A stretch of DNA of 37,376 nucleotides from a virus. Position 1 is the first letter of the stretch. Each line of letters opens with the position of its first letter. Shown piece by piece: positions 1-8,569 of the stretch. The notes beneath the pieces were generated by a model, which saw only the letters and a program-made list of their open reading frames with translations, was not told where the DNA came from and ran no database searches. Where the stretch lies: positions 1 through 37,376 of the IMG/VR virus record IMGVR_UViG_3300018058_000001, one strand, 5' to 3'. Both the position numbers and the translations under genes were made by a program.

Positions 1-78
1 ACGTTTGCTGCGCTCGATAAGGTAGAAGTAGGAACTGTAATTGTCGTAATGGTCATTTTTGTTGCCTTCTATATATAA
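1..78 (+). CDS. C-terminal part of a small membrane protein (continues from 37284 if circular)
   Basis: If base 37376 is joined to base 1, the plus-strand ORF that starts at 37284 continues here in frame for 25 codons to a TAA at 76-78. This part begins TFAALDKVEVG and ends in about 16 strongly hydrophobic residues (VGTVIVVMVIFVAFYI), which looks like one membrane-spanning helix at the very C-terminus. Its stop is 3 bases from the stop of the convergent glycine-rich gene, as expected for two genes packed tail to tail. The full product would be 56 aa, with a lysine-rich N-terminus and a C-terminal anchor. A small membrane protein such as a holin is possible, but the family is not recognised. 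The call depends on the genome being circular. Confidence 0.5.
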   Translation, partial: TFAALDKVEVGTVIVVMVIFVAFYI

Positions 79-81
79 GTT

Positions 82-849
82 TCACATTAGAATGGCTTCT
101 GGACTGGTTACATTATAGCTAATTATTATTACTCCTTGTCTTCCAGTACCGCCAGATCCTATGCCGGCTATACCACCACCCCCCCCACCACCATATAATC
201 CACCGGAAGCTCCAGAACCTCCAATTCCTCTTCCACCACCGCCTGATCCTATTCCATATATTTCTGTCCCATTACCTACAGGTGTGATTGGTGTCCCACC
301 ACTGCCGCCGTATCCTGCGTCTCCATTTCCTCCCCATCCTCCATTAGAGATGTTGAAGTAATCTGAACTTCCATCACCTCCTACACCATAAGGGCCTCCT
401 GCCCCTCCACCTCCGCTAGATACATAATTGGCATTACTATAGGCTGGACCACTACCCCCATTTTTAAGAACAGATCCTATACCAGAGCTTCTTATTCCAC
501 CTCCAGCGCCTGGAATAAAATAGTTTGCACCATTAGATCCTGCACTACCACCTCTAGCTAAGATATACGAAGAGCTGTAAAACCATGTATCTCCTCCAGC
601 AGTCTGACTTCCACCACCAGAACCGATATTATAACTTATTGTAGAGTTAGGAGGAAGAGATAGATTAGTATTAGAGGCATATTGTCCACCACCGCCACCT
701 ACTCCTCCATACGTATTATTATCCCCACCGCCGTTACCACCACCCCCCCCACCACCAATGCACTCGATTTTATTACTGTCATTTCTCCAATCATACGGCA
801 CTTTCCATGTAGAACCTGAAGTAAGTATTATGAATTTTTTATATGCCAT
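82..849 (-). CDS. Glycine-rich phage tail-tip / adhesin-like protein
   Basis: This 255-aa product opens with about 35 ordinary residues (MAYKKFIILTSGSTWKVP, then a segment ending IECIGG). The rest is dominated by glycine runs such as GGGGGGG and GGGGNG mixed with Ser, Tyr and Asn, and it ends GVIIISYN. Glycine-rich proteins with this N-terminal pattern are common at the end of phage tail-fibre operons. There, polyglycine-II-like domains act as receptor-binding tips. It is the last gene of the long virion operon, 3 bases after the preceding virion gene. The exact receptor cannot be read from sequence. The antisense proline-rich reading frame over this gene is a by-product of the glycine codons. 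Confidence 0.7.
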   Translation of the reverse strand: MAYKKFIILTSGSTWKVPYDWRNDSNKIECIGGGGGGGNGGGDNNTYGGVGGGGGQYASNTNLSLPPNSTISYNIGSGGGSQTAGGDTWFYSSSYILARGGSAGSNGANYFIPGAGGGIRSSGIGSVLKNGGSGPAYSNANYVSSGGGGAGGPYGVGGDGSSDYFNISNGGWGGNGDAGYGGSGGTPITPVGNGTEIYGIGSGGGGRGIGGSGASGGLYGGGGGGGIAGIGSGGTGRQGVIIISYNVTSPEAILM

Positions 850-852
850 TAT

Positions 853-1656
853 TCAACCCATATTTTGTGCAACTATAAATCCACGATTGTTTACAAAAAG
901 ATTAGTAGTCACAAGTACAATTACATCTAGCTTTCCAGCACCACTTGTAATCGTAGGGGGCACTCCTCCAGGCCAGGAACTAGATCCAATCCATCCAGTA
1001 ATATTATATGATCCTGTATTAGTTATTTCCATTGTTACTTTACATAGTCCAGCTGGAATATTGATAAAAGTTAAGCTGCTTACATTAGCTGCAAGTTGCA
1101 CCTGTAAGTAGCACCCACTATTAAGGTTAACCGTTGGATTAGACGTATTCCACGTAACTGACTGATTAGTATTCTCTAAGACTGCGTTGTTTACTGAAGT
1201 TACAACATCAAGGGTAGCCAACCCTGAACCATATGTTAGAGATAAGAGTCCAGATGTCCCAAGTGATATTACATTACTAGTAGCTAGCCGTGCCCCATTA
1301 GTTCCGTCGAATATAGCAAGCGTCCGGCTGCCTTGTGGAAGTGTAAGAGCGGAACCTACTCCATTTGTTATGGTGACTGCATAAGCACCGGTTGTCAGGT
1401 TCTCAATAAATGTAAAACCTTGGCATGCGGTCGTAATCTGAACAGCTCCAGTAAGAGTGCCAGTTAATCGCAGAATCGCAGCTTGAGACTCTGTGGCCGA
1501 TAGAGTAACATTGACATTAGTAAGATTTTTGCCAACAATTCCGCCAAGATTATTGTCGAATACCGGAAAGGTTGTAGTATTAAGTAATGTACCCCACGTC
1601 CCGCTGTCTCCTGAAACAGTTGGAAGGTATGCACCTTTATATGTACTGGTAGCCAT
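853..1656 (-). CDS. Phage tail fibre-like structural protein
   Basis: This 267-aa protein begins MATSTYKGAYLPTVSGDSG, a start seen in phage fibre and appendage proteins. It continues in Asn/Thr/Gly/Val-rich beta-strand sequence (NVTLSATESQAAILRLTG). No membrane segment or enzymatic motif is visible. The ATG follows directly on the TAA of the upstream virion gene, and the glycine-rich gene starts 3 bases downstream, so the three are probably co-translated. The likely role is a distal tail fibre component that carries or neighbours the glycine-rich tip. This rests on composition and position, not on a recognised domain. Confidence 0.6.
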   Translation of the reverse strand: MATSTYKGAYLPTVSGDSGTWGTLLNTTTFPVFDNNLGGIVGKNLTNVNVTLSATESQAAILRLTGTLTGAVQITTACQGFTFIENLTTGAYAVTITNGVGSALTLPQGSRTLAIFDGTNGARLATSNVISLGTSGLLSLTYGSGLATLDVVTSVNNAVLENTNQSVTWNTSNPTVNLNSGCYLQVQLAANVSSLTFINIPAGLCKVTMEITNTGSYNITGWIGSSSWPGGVPPTITSGAGKLDVIVLVTTNLFVNNRGFIVAQNMG

Positions 1657-3318
1657 TTATTGATTTCCAGAAAGTTGAGCATAGGGCAATGGAGTAGCCG
1701 CTGGTCCATATTGCCTTAATATATTGGAGACATATTCAGCACCGGCCGGCCGGTTAAGGAGGGCAGCACGGGCGAGCTTTTGGCCTGTTTGGCTATATAA
1801 GAGAGGAAGGGCAATTCCAGGTAAGATGCTGAGCGGATTTAGATGCCCGGATGCGATGCCGGCAACTGCACCGTGCGTCATGAGGCGTTCTGGAGTGCCA
1901 CTATCAGCTACAGTGGATGGCATAACCTGTTTGCCAGCTTCTGCTATATCCTGGTACAATCCCTGCCCACGTGCGGCTCCCCTGCGTCCGGCAAGCTGTG
2001 TATCTGCCTGAAGAAGCCTTGTTGGTGTGAAGGCTCCTTCTCGTGCTCCGCTAGCAGAGCTTCCAGTCGCTCTTTCAAGCCGGAGAAGGTGAGCCCATCC
2101 AAGATTGATTTTATTTAAAACAGGTGCTTGTTCTGGATTCTGCCGCATAAGCAGGTTTTCAAATGCATCGTGAACATCGTCCACGGATCTGGCCAATGCG
2201 CGGTTATCCGCCGAAGCATCGAACCGGTAATTACGCATAATCCGCTTAAGTTCTGACGATATATCCTGAATTTGAGAGCCGTCTACATTTCCCTTGTTGG
2301 CAACAAACCGATCCCTTATATGTTTATCTATAATAGATTGAAGCTGTCCTAATTTATCGGATGACATTTCAGGCTTGGCTGTTTCAAGGGCATTGTTAAC
2401 ATCGGTCATAAACTTAGTATCGAGACGCGCGGACATATTTGCGTGCGTCTCATCGTAGGCATCGCTTAATTTACCTTCGGTATAATTGAACAGGTCGTGT
2501 CCTGGCTTTATACCAGATTGTACTTTTTCTCCGATTGGAGCAAGGGCACGGTTTGCAGAGGCCGTATTAAACCCTTCAAGGGCACGTTCCTGAGCTTCTC
2601 TGACAGATGCTCCAAAGAATGGAGTCTTAGCTGCAACATCTTCCAGTCGCTTGAAAGATGGGCCAGCAAGCTGCCCAACTGTAAGAGGAACCCCTTCGCC
2701 TACAAGCTTTTGAGCAGCAGCATCTATCGTTGGTTTAATCGCCCGGCCAACAAGCTGAGCACCAGGCCCAAGAGCTGCTCCAGCAAGAGCACCTGTTGCA
2801 GCCTGTCCAGCCTTTTGTCCCCAGTATCCTTGCTCGGGAGTGACATCAGCTACAGGCTGCGCAGCCGCATAGGCGGCTCCTGAAGCTGCTCCACGGCCTG
2901 CGGCACCTAAGAGTGTCTTCGCTCCTAGACCTGCTACACGGGCTGCTGCGCCTCCTGGGATAGCGTTTATAGGAGACAGGACATTTCCAGCTCCACTCCA
3001 GTAATCCCAATCGTCCTTGGTAAGCCCAGCCTGGGCACGGGAAGCCTGATAAAATTCATGCTCCTTACGGGCAAGTTCGTCCATAGTCTGCGTGCCAAGT
3101 CCGGTGCCATGAGCGGCAAGCTGCCCAAGTCCAACTACAGGCTCAGCAGCTCCCTGAAGGAAGCGGCCCGCTTTCGAGGCCCAAAATGGGTTTACTTGCT
3201 GTTGTGGCTGCTCAGGTGTGGCAGGCTGGGCTGTATCCACTGAAAATCCAGCGGGAAGCTCTTGCCCGGATGGTGCTTCATCTAAAGTGAAGCCAGCCGG
3301 TAGCTCCGATCCAATCAT
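1657..3318 (-). CDS. Internal virion / DNA-ejection-type protein
   Basis: The product is about 553 aa. The ATG at 3318 is preferred because it overlaps the stop of the upstream gene by ATGA, this operon's usual coupling; a longer TTG start at 3333 is possible. The N-terminus has two repeats of the pattern ELPAGF. A small-residue stretch rich in Ala and Gly follows (roughly residues 100-200, for example LLGAAGRGAASGAAYAAAQP) that could insert in membranes. The rest is mostly helical with charged residues, ending in a Pro/Tyr-rich tail. Large Ala/Gly-rich helical proteins beside a virion lysozyme in podoviruses are usually ejected internal proteins that help form the DNA-transfer channel. The match is by composition and gene order. 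Confidence 0.55.
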   Translation of the reverse strand: MIGSELPAGFTLDEAPSGQELPAGFSVDTAQPATPEQPQQQVNPFWASKAGRFLQGAAEPVVGLGQLAAHGTGLGTQTMDELARKEHEFYQASRAQAGLTKDDWDYWSGAGNVLSPINAIPGGAAARVAGLGAKTLLGAAGRGAASGAAYAAAQPVADVTPEQGYWGQKAGQAATGALAGAALGPGAQLVGRAIKPTIDAAAQKLVGEGVPLTVGQLAGPSFKRLEDVAAKTPFFGASVREAQERALEGFNTASANRALAPIGEKVQSGIKPGHDLFNYTEGKLSDAYDETHANMSARLDTKFMTDVNNALETAKPEMSSDKLGQLQSIIDKHIRDRFVANKGNVDGSQIQDISSELKRIMRNYRFDASADNRALARSVDDVHDAFENLLMRQNPEQAPVLNKINLGWAHLLRLERATGSSASGAREGAFTPTRLLQADTQLAGRRGAARGQGLYQDIAEAGKQVMPSTVADSGTPERLMTHGAVAGIASGHLNPLSILPGIALPLLYSQTGQKLARAALLNRPAGAEYVSNILRQYGPAATPLPYAQLSGNQ

Positions 3319-6300
3319 TGCAATGGCATCCAATTTCCGTTATGGAATATTAACTTCTTACCGCTAGGTCCGCTTGCGGTTTGGCCTTCCTGGAAGGATG
3401 AAACAGGAGCGGATGCCGCCTGTGCGCGTGAAGCGGCACCACGTCCTGCCACTGGTCTACCAGTGATCTCTTCGATTTTATCCGGCCCAAGCATGGCGAT
3501 AGCCTTTTTCTGTTGGGCAGGAGTCATATAATCCATAATTGTTTTATAGTTTGGATTATCAGGAGTATAGCCATGGGCAGTATTATATGAAGTAAGGTTA
3601 GACTGACCATTCTTAAGGCCAATCTCTGCTTCTGTCCTAAGAGCTGCTTTAAGCGTCTCAGGATGCTGGAATTGATTCATAGTAGCAGCACGCCGCTGTG
3701 CATCTCCTTCCGCTCCCTGGCCGCCACCTTTGGCAACCGCAGATGCGGTATCGACAACGTTATTCAGGGAAGTGCCAAGAGCTGCGATTGACCGGCCGTA
3801 TTCAGAACCGGATGGCATTGTATTCCACATAGCCCTATTGGCATACTCAGACTTTGTATTTCTAGTCTTGTCTGCCAATGAAGAAGCTTGTTCCGTTTCA
3901 TCGAATAGCCGTCCAATAGAACGGATACCTTTTGAAACGTCTCCAGATGCTAACTTGCTCGTACTATCAGCAGCAGCTTTATAGTTCTCAGGCCTGTAAT
4001 CTGGATTAATGCGAGCGGCAAGCCGATCAATATACGCCCTTCTATCGCTCTTAATGCCATATAACTTACTTATATCTGTATCATAATTAGCAACACGTTT
4101 AGCCTCTGCTAAATCTGCAGCAGTATATCCTTGTTGCTTAGCCTGCTCAATGAAATCTTCACCAGTTATACCCGGTGGAATAGATTCCATGTCCTGAACA
4201 ACTTGAGCATTTGACGCACCAGTTTGCAATGGATTTACAGTTCCCTTACGGGGATCTACAAGAACAATCTGCTCTCCACCACTCTGTGTCTTTAGTTTTT
4301 CAATGCGTGGAGTATCCGTCTTCTCAATTTGAGACTGCATAAGGCGGAGTCTCATCGCATCTAATTGTGCCTGACGCTCTTCCTTACTAGTCCCTTGCAA
4401 AGAATTGGCATAGGCCATCATCCCATGGCCAAGATTGCCGGTAGCGGCCATAGCTCCGCCCATACTGATAAGAGCCATGCGTTCCTTTTGTGTGAGTCCA
4501 AGAGGATTGAAGTTGATGCCAAGCATCCTAGAAAGAAGGCTGCCTGTCTCACGGTCCTGTTTATCCTTATAAGGATGCTGTTCTTGCGGATCAGGAGAAA
4601 ATCCTCTCTGGATTGTATCTCTCACCTTTCCAGCCATTGTACTTATGCCGCCAGCTACGCCTGCGCCTGCTTCCTGAGCACCAGAGGCAACAGCTCCAAT
4701 ACCGCTTTTGGCCGTGTTATAGATTCCACTAGCGAAGTCTTCTATGCTTGGAACGCCCCGGCCATAGGCTGCCTCACGCTGCATACGGTATTGTTCAGCA
4801 GGTTTTTCATATCCATTCAGATAAAGCTGTGCTGCTTCTGCTGGAGTTTTGGCGTTTTGCATCTTATCCCACAATCCGGGATAATTTTCTTTCAAATTTT
4901 GAACTGTGAATTCTGCCTGTAACTTATGGTCCTTCCAGTTGCCATCTGGGTGGTTCTGTTGGAGCCAATCAGAATACTTGTTCCATTCCGCACCTCCTTC
5001 TTGGAAAAGACCATGTGCGAAGTGAGCTTCGCCTCCCCAGTGCGGCTGATCGGGATGCCTAAGAGTTGGGTTGAAACCGGACTCATCTTTTGCGTTGGCT
5101 AGCATCCCGCGTATTGCATTTTCATTCGCACCCTGATTCTTCCATACGCCAACGATGTCATTAACAACCTGATTGCCCTTTACTGGAGCAACCCCCTCCT
5201 GAAATGGATTTGGAACAGTCTGCGTTGCGGAAGTAGGTGAGAATCCATTAGGAATGCTAGTAGCACCATATTGCGCTGCGATTTCATGAGGTGCTAAGGC
5301 TGTAGGGAGAGTAATCGGAGATGGTGCAGAAGGCTGTTCTGCCGCTTGAGCGGACTTCATCTCAGCAAGGTTTTGCATTGCGGGAGAAGAAAGTGCAGAG
5401 ATTCCAGCCGGTGAAAGAGATGGATTGCTTATGCTAGAGGTAAGGCCTCCTGGCACTTCAGGCTTCCCGACAGGGTTGTTTGTGACGGATTCCCATGGCG
5501 CCGGTTCGCCATAAACCTCGCTTGTATCTGGCTTTAACCTGAATGCTTCTGGAACGTAAGCGTTTGAAAATCCCGCTGGCATCGAGGGAGAAGGGACGTT
5601 AGCAGGAGCGGCGGCAGGGCTAAATCCACCTCCATTATATGGGTTCACTTCAGGTGGATTATATAAGTAAGAAGATAAATCTCCTGAATCTGCTTCTCCT
5701 CCATCCTCAAAAGGGAGGCGTGCCAATCCTCCGTTTGCGAAGCCGCGAACAGCGCCTCCAGATCCCTTTCCAGTGTTTATCGAAGGCATAGGAACCCATG
5801 GAAGGCTTACACTCGGCATGGAAGGCATAGAGATGTTTGGCATGCTGACATTAGGCGCAGAGAGAGACGGCATAGAGATCGATGGCATCGAAATCGAAGG
5901 CGCTGATACGGAAGGAGCAGATACTGGAGCGCCTCCCGTCCGGCCGCCGCTAGCAAACATCCCAGAGAAAGCATCCCCTATGCTGCTGCCAAGGTCTGAT
6001 AGGCCTGAACTTAGGCTCGAACCGGCCTGCTGCAGAGTGTTTCCGAGGCCGCTAGATCCAACGGCGCTAGCTGTCTGCGTCCCAGTCTGCCATCCTCCAT
6101 CGCCTGTAACCGTTGGAGAAGATGAGCCAAATAGGCTTGCTCCTATATTGCTGAGGCCCTTGCCTGCTTTCTGTCCCATCTGAAATGGCTGGGATACTGA
6201 GTTGTAGCCCGCCTGCATAGTGGATTGCGGCTTTTGCTGCGCCTGAGCTTGCTGTTGTTGCATAACGGCCGGCGCGAGAACCGGAGCTTGGTTCATTGAT

Positions 6301-7031
6301 AGCAGCTGGAGCATCTGGGCAAGACCTGGATCGGCACTGCCTCCATCGGCCATTTTTATAGAGCCGCCATCTTTCGCAAACAGACCAGCCAATCCTAGAC
6401 CAGCTCCAATGCCTCCCATCAATCCTGGATTTGTCGTGGTGCTTCCAGCTCCTGCAGATGTGCCAGCAGAAGCCTGTGCGCTATTCATTCCTCCAAGCGT
6501 AGAGCTAAGCTGCTGCCCAAGCATGCTAGCAAGACTCTGCCCGGAGGTTGTTCCACCAGATAGCCCTGCTGCCTGAAGCTGCCGGGCTTGATCTGCCTGT
6601 GAAGCAGCAAGCGAGGTGTTATAACCCTGCGATAAAATCTGGCTAGCAAGATTTCCAGCACCTAAATTATTCAGATACCCGCCATAAGCTTGGGCTACCG
6701 CCTGCCGGTCACCACCAAGTGCGTTGTTCGAAATCGCATTCCCAACGATTTGGTTCTGTGTCTGGCCAGCTTGCAACCCATATTGCTGCATAGCCGAGTT
6801 AAGGACTTGCTGCTGATATGGATTCATATACTGCGAAATGCCGCCGGCGGCTGGTGCAGTTCCGGCCGACAAGTATTGCTGCGCAAGTGCACTCGGCGCA
6901 TAGGTCTGCGTTGAAGTCTGACCGCTATTTTGACCATATGTGCTCCCTGTATTGGAGCCATAGTTCATGCTGGATGCGGCATTCTGTGCAGTGTTCGATG
7001 CCTGTTGGGTATTCTGTGATGCACCACCCAT
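3315..7031 (-). CDS. Giant internal virion protein with tail-lysozyme-like domain
   Basis: This 1238-aa protein is the largest in the window. Residues 1-200 are Gln/Ser/Ala/Gly-rich. About residues 365-420 form a tandem Pro/Met/Ser repeat (SMPSI, SAPNV, SMPNI types). About residues 615-765 resemble the phage tail lysozyme family: VVNDIVGVWKNQGANENAIRG, then a likely catalytic Glu near residue 650 in AKDESGFNP, then HFAHGLFQ and AAQLYLNGYEKP. The C-terminal third is helical and charged. The domain probably opens peptidoglycan locally during DNA injection. It is the only recognisable muralytic domain in the window. The start overlaps the GNAT stop (TAATG) and the end overlaps the next gene (ATGA). 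Confidence 0.8.
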   Translation of the reverse strand: MGGASQNTQQASNTAQNAASSMNYGSNTGSTYGQNSGQTSTQTYAPSALAQQYLSAGTAPAAGGISQYMNPYQQQVLNSAMQQYGLQAGQTQNQIVGNAISNNALGGDRQAVAQAYGGYLNNLGAGNLASQILSQGYNTSLAASQADQARQLQAAGLSGGTTSGQSLASMLGQQLSSTLGGMNSAQASAGTSAGAGSTTTNPGLMGGIGAGLGLAGLFAKDGGSIKMADGGSADPGLAQMLQLLSMNQAPVLAPAVMQQQQAQAQQKPQSTMQAGYNSVSQPFQMGQKAGKGLSNIGASLFGSSSPTVTGDGGWQTGTQTASAVGSSGLGNTLQQAGSSLSSGLSDLGSSIGDAFSGMFASGGRTGGAPVSAPSVSAPSISMPSISMPSLSAPNVSMPNISMPSMPSVSLPWVPMPSINTGKGSGGAVRGFANGGLARLPFEDGGEADSGDLSSYLYNPPEVNPYNGGGFSPAAAPANVPSPSMPAGFSNAYVPEAFRLKPDTSEVYGEPAPWESVTNNPVGKPEVPGGLTSSISNPSLSPAGISALSSPAMQNLAEMKSAQAAEQPSAPSPITLPTALAPHEIAAQYGATSIPNGFSPTSATQTVPNPFQEGVAPVKGNQVVNDIVGVWKNQGANENAIRGMLANAKDESGFNPTLRHPDQPHWGGEAHFAHGLFQEGGAEWNKYSDWLQQNHPDGNWKDHKLQAEFTVQNLKENYPGLWDKMQNAKTPAEAAQLYLNGYEKPAEQYRMQREAAYGRGVPSIEDFASGIYNTAKSGIGAVASGAQEAGAGVAGGISTMAGKVRDTIQRGFSPDPQEQHPYKDKQDRETGSLLSRMLGINFNPLGLTQKERMALISMGGAMAATGNLGHGMMAYANSLQGTSKEERQAQLDAMRLRLMQSQIEKTDTPRIEKLKTQSGGEQIVLVDPRKGTVNPLQTGASNAQVVQDMESIPPGITGEDFIEQAKQQGYTAADLAEAKRVANYDTDISKLYGIKSDRRAYIDRLAARINPDYRPENYKAAADSTSKLASGDVSKGIRSIGRLFDETEQASSLADKTRNTKSEYANRAMWNTMPSGSEYGRSIAALGTSLNNVVDTASAVAKGGGQGAEGDAQRRAATMNQFQHPETLKAALRTEAEIGLKNGQSNLTSYNTAHGYTPDNPNYKTIMDYMTPAQQKKAIAMLGPDKIEEITGRPVAGRGAASRAQAASAPVSSFQEGQTASGPSGKKLIFHNGNWMPLQ

Positions 7032-7537
7032 TAAGGGGCTCCAGTCTTGCCATTATATAAAAAGTATGCACCAGCAGGACTGCCTAGCTGGCGCTTATAA
7101 AGTCTGATCTTGGCTTCAGTACGATTGTTTGAAACAATACCGATAAGAAGCGGAACCTTTAATTCCCGTGAACACTTCTTAGCATATTCAAGCAAAGTTT
7201 TAGCACGAGACGATTGACGATATTCTGGCTTTACGTAGGCGAGGATCTCTTCAAGATGCGGCGTATTAGAATACCAGAACTGCCCTCTTATTAGGACCAT
7301 AATGGCTTCGGGGCTTCCGATTGGGCCTATAGCCACACCGATCACCTGCTTTGCTACTGCGGAGCGGGCCATGGCTATTACCCGGTCCATCGAAAACGGC
7401 ATAAGGCCATTCTCTTTGTGAAGAGCTTGCCCTATTTTAATTAGTTCCGGAATATCGTCTTCGTGAAATAATCTTACCTTAAATGTTTCCGTCTTAGCAG
7501 CAGGCGCCAGCGCGGCTCCTGTACCAGTTTGCAGCAT
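7031..7537 (-). CDS. GNAT-family N-acetyltransferase-like protein
   Basis: This 168-aa protein has the GNAT layout. It starts with a strand and helix (FKVRLFHEDDIPELIKIG). A central beta pair precedes a motif-A-like region (LEEILAYVKPEYRQSSRAKTLLEYAKK) where the acetyl-CoA pyrophosphate loop would sit, although the classical Q/RxxGxG/A is degenerate (RQSSRA). A C-terminal strand and tail follow (LLIGIVSNNRTEAKIRLYKRQLG). Phages often carry such a gene next to internal virion proteins. The substrate is unknown, and modification of a virion or host protein is only a guess. It has a good ribosome site (AAGGAAGG) and ends in a TAATG overlap with the giant virion protein. Confidence 0.7.
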   Translation of the reverse strand: MLQTGTGAALAPAAKTETFKVRLFHEDDIPELIKIGQALHKENGLMPFSMDRVIAMARSAVAKQVIGVAIGPIGSPEAIMVLIRGQFWYSNTPHLEEILAYVKPEYRQSSRAKTLLEYAKKCSRELKVPLLIGIVSNNRTEAKIRLYKRQLGSPAGAYFLYNGKTGAP

Positions 7538-7552
7538 TTGGAATTGCCTTCC

Positions 7553-8197
7553 TTATGATTGTACAGGCCCTGGCAAGTGCTTGCGCCGCTCTATATCGGC
7601 GTGCCGGACATGCAGAATAAATGCATCTAACGCACGGTGGCCGCGTTCGAGATCTCCATCTCCAGCAACATGCTGGACATCATGGGGATGGATTGCAAAC
7701 TCACCGTCACTCAACTTAACATTGACTTTGCTGGAATGACCACCCGCCATAAGTCCTCGTGGCGATCCAGGCATATGCCGCATGCGAAGGGTGTGCGGCA
7801 TCTTAGGAATGCGTGGAATGGATTGCTGGGGTATCCTTGGCATGTTTGGAATGCGTGAAGACGCCATCTTTATGCTGGGAGCTTTCGGCTTGGCGCTGTT
7901 CGGAAACATCTTCGATAATTTGGCAGCGCCGGCAACGCTGTTTCCCTCTCCCAGTGAAGAGACAACATCGCTAGGGATTATATGACTGCCATTGGGTACA
8001 GAAGTGTCGATATCGTCCGCCCGGCCATCCGTAGTGCCAAGAAGAGGACCGGTAATTCCGCCACCTTCTGCTCTTTTCGGCCCATAGGCTGAGCGGAGTG
8101 CAGCGGCCACCGATTGGCTGTGTTTATGGCCAGCACGCTCCATTTCTGAAATATTAGACGATATAACTGAGCGGCTGGAGCCAGGCTTTAATGGCAT
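7553..8197 (-). CDS. Phage structural-region protein with Arg/Ile/Pro/Met repeats
   Basis: About 214 aa. The ATG at 8197, one base after the previous stop, is preferred to an upstream in-frame TTG at 8209. The N-terminal third contains SVISSNISEMERAGHKHSQS followed by a Gly-rich stretch. The middle has repeated short units of the type RIPNMP, RIPQQS, RIPKMP. The C-terminal 50 residues (VKLSDGEFAIHPHDV, then GDLERGHRALDAFILHVR) resemble a segment found in several uncharacterised phage virion-module proteins. No catalytic motif is visible. Its Met/Pro repeats resemble those of the giant virion protein downstream, so the two may interact. Confidence 0.6.
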   Translation of the reverse strand: MPLKPGSSRSVISSNISEMERAGHKHSQSVAAALRSAYGPKRAEGGGITGPLLGTTDGRADDIDTSVPNGSHIIPSDVVSSLGEGNSVAGAAKLSKMFPNSAKPKAPSIKMASSRIPNMPRIPQQSIPRIPKMPHTLRMRHMPGSPRGLMAGGHSSKVNVKLSDGEFAIHPHDVQHVAGDGDLERGHRALDAFILHVRHADIERRKHLPGPVQS

Positions 8198-8198
8198 A

Positions 8199-8567
8199 TT
8201 AGTATCCAATGGCTATGTAGTTAAACCCAAGCGTTGAACCGGAACTGCTGTAAACATTACATGATGTATTTCCTGGAGATGTGCTTGCTATAAGAGCGTA
8301 ATCTGAACCTATAGAGCTGCCAGTTATTGTTAGAATAACGTTTATACAAGAGTTAGGAAACGGCTTATTATAAATAATAAGTCCAGTTCCACTACTCGTT
8401 GAACTGTATCCCCAATTAATGATTAATTTATTCGAAAACTGTACATACCCATTCTGTGATAGGTTCTCAGAGGTTGATCCCCATGTTTTTACAAGCTCGG
8501 CTAAATTTTGATTTATTCCCTGTGCCTGACCGAGCATTTGGGCTTGATAGCTTGATGATTGGTCCAT
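8199..8567 (-). CDS. Small tail fibre with gp53-like C-terminal domain
   Basis: This 122-aa protein starts with a short helix (about residues 1-30). A compact beta domain follows with the signature of the gp53-like tail-fibre C-terminal fold: NGYVQFSNKLIINWGYSS, a central KPFPNSCINVILT strand, and the terminal FNYIAIGY. That ending is typical of fibre tips that trimerise and bind receptors. The usual family form is the tip of a much longer fibre, so here it is almost a stand-alone tip with a short attachment helix. It sits between the tail-hub gene and a virion gene, has a clear AGGAG ribosome site, and is preceded by a 2-base gap. Confidence 0.75.
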   Translation of the reverse strand: MDQSSSYQAQMLGQAQGINQNLAELVKTWGSTSENLSQNGYVQFSNKLIINWGYSSTSSGTGLIIYNKPFPNSCINVILTITGSSIGSDYALIASTSPGNTSCNVYSSSGSTLGFNYIAIGY

Positions 8568-8569
8568 AA

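Noticed and set aside
1-56. Minus-strand partial ORF starting MTITTITVPTSTLSSAAN behind a GAAGGCAA ribosome-like site
   Set aside because: If the ends join, it runs on for about 58 codons over the plus-strand gene, and its product looks less protein-like than the plus-strand one. It is kept as an alternative to the 56-aa gene, because its ribosome site is better.
161-361. Proline-rich plus-strand ORF
   Set aside because: It is the antisense of glycine codons in the glycine-rich tail gene and has no ribosome site.
4365-4922. 185-aa plus-strand ORF
   Set aside because: It lies wholly antisense to the giant virion protein, with no ribosome site, coherent composition or neighbouring plus-strand genes.
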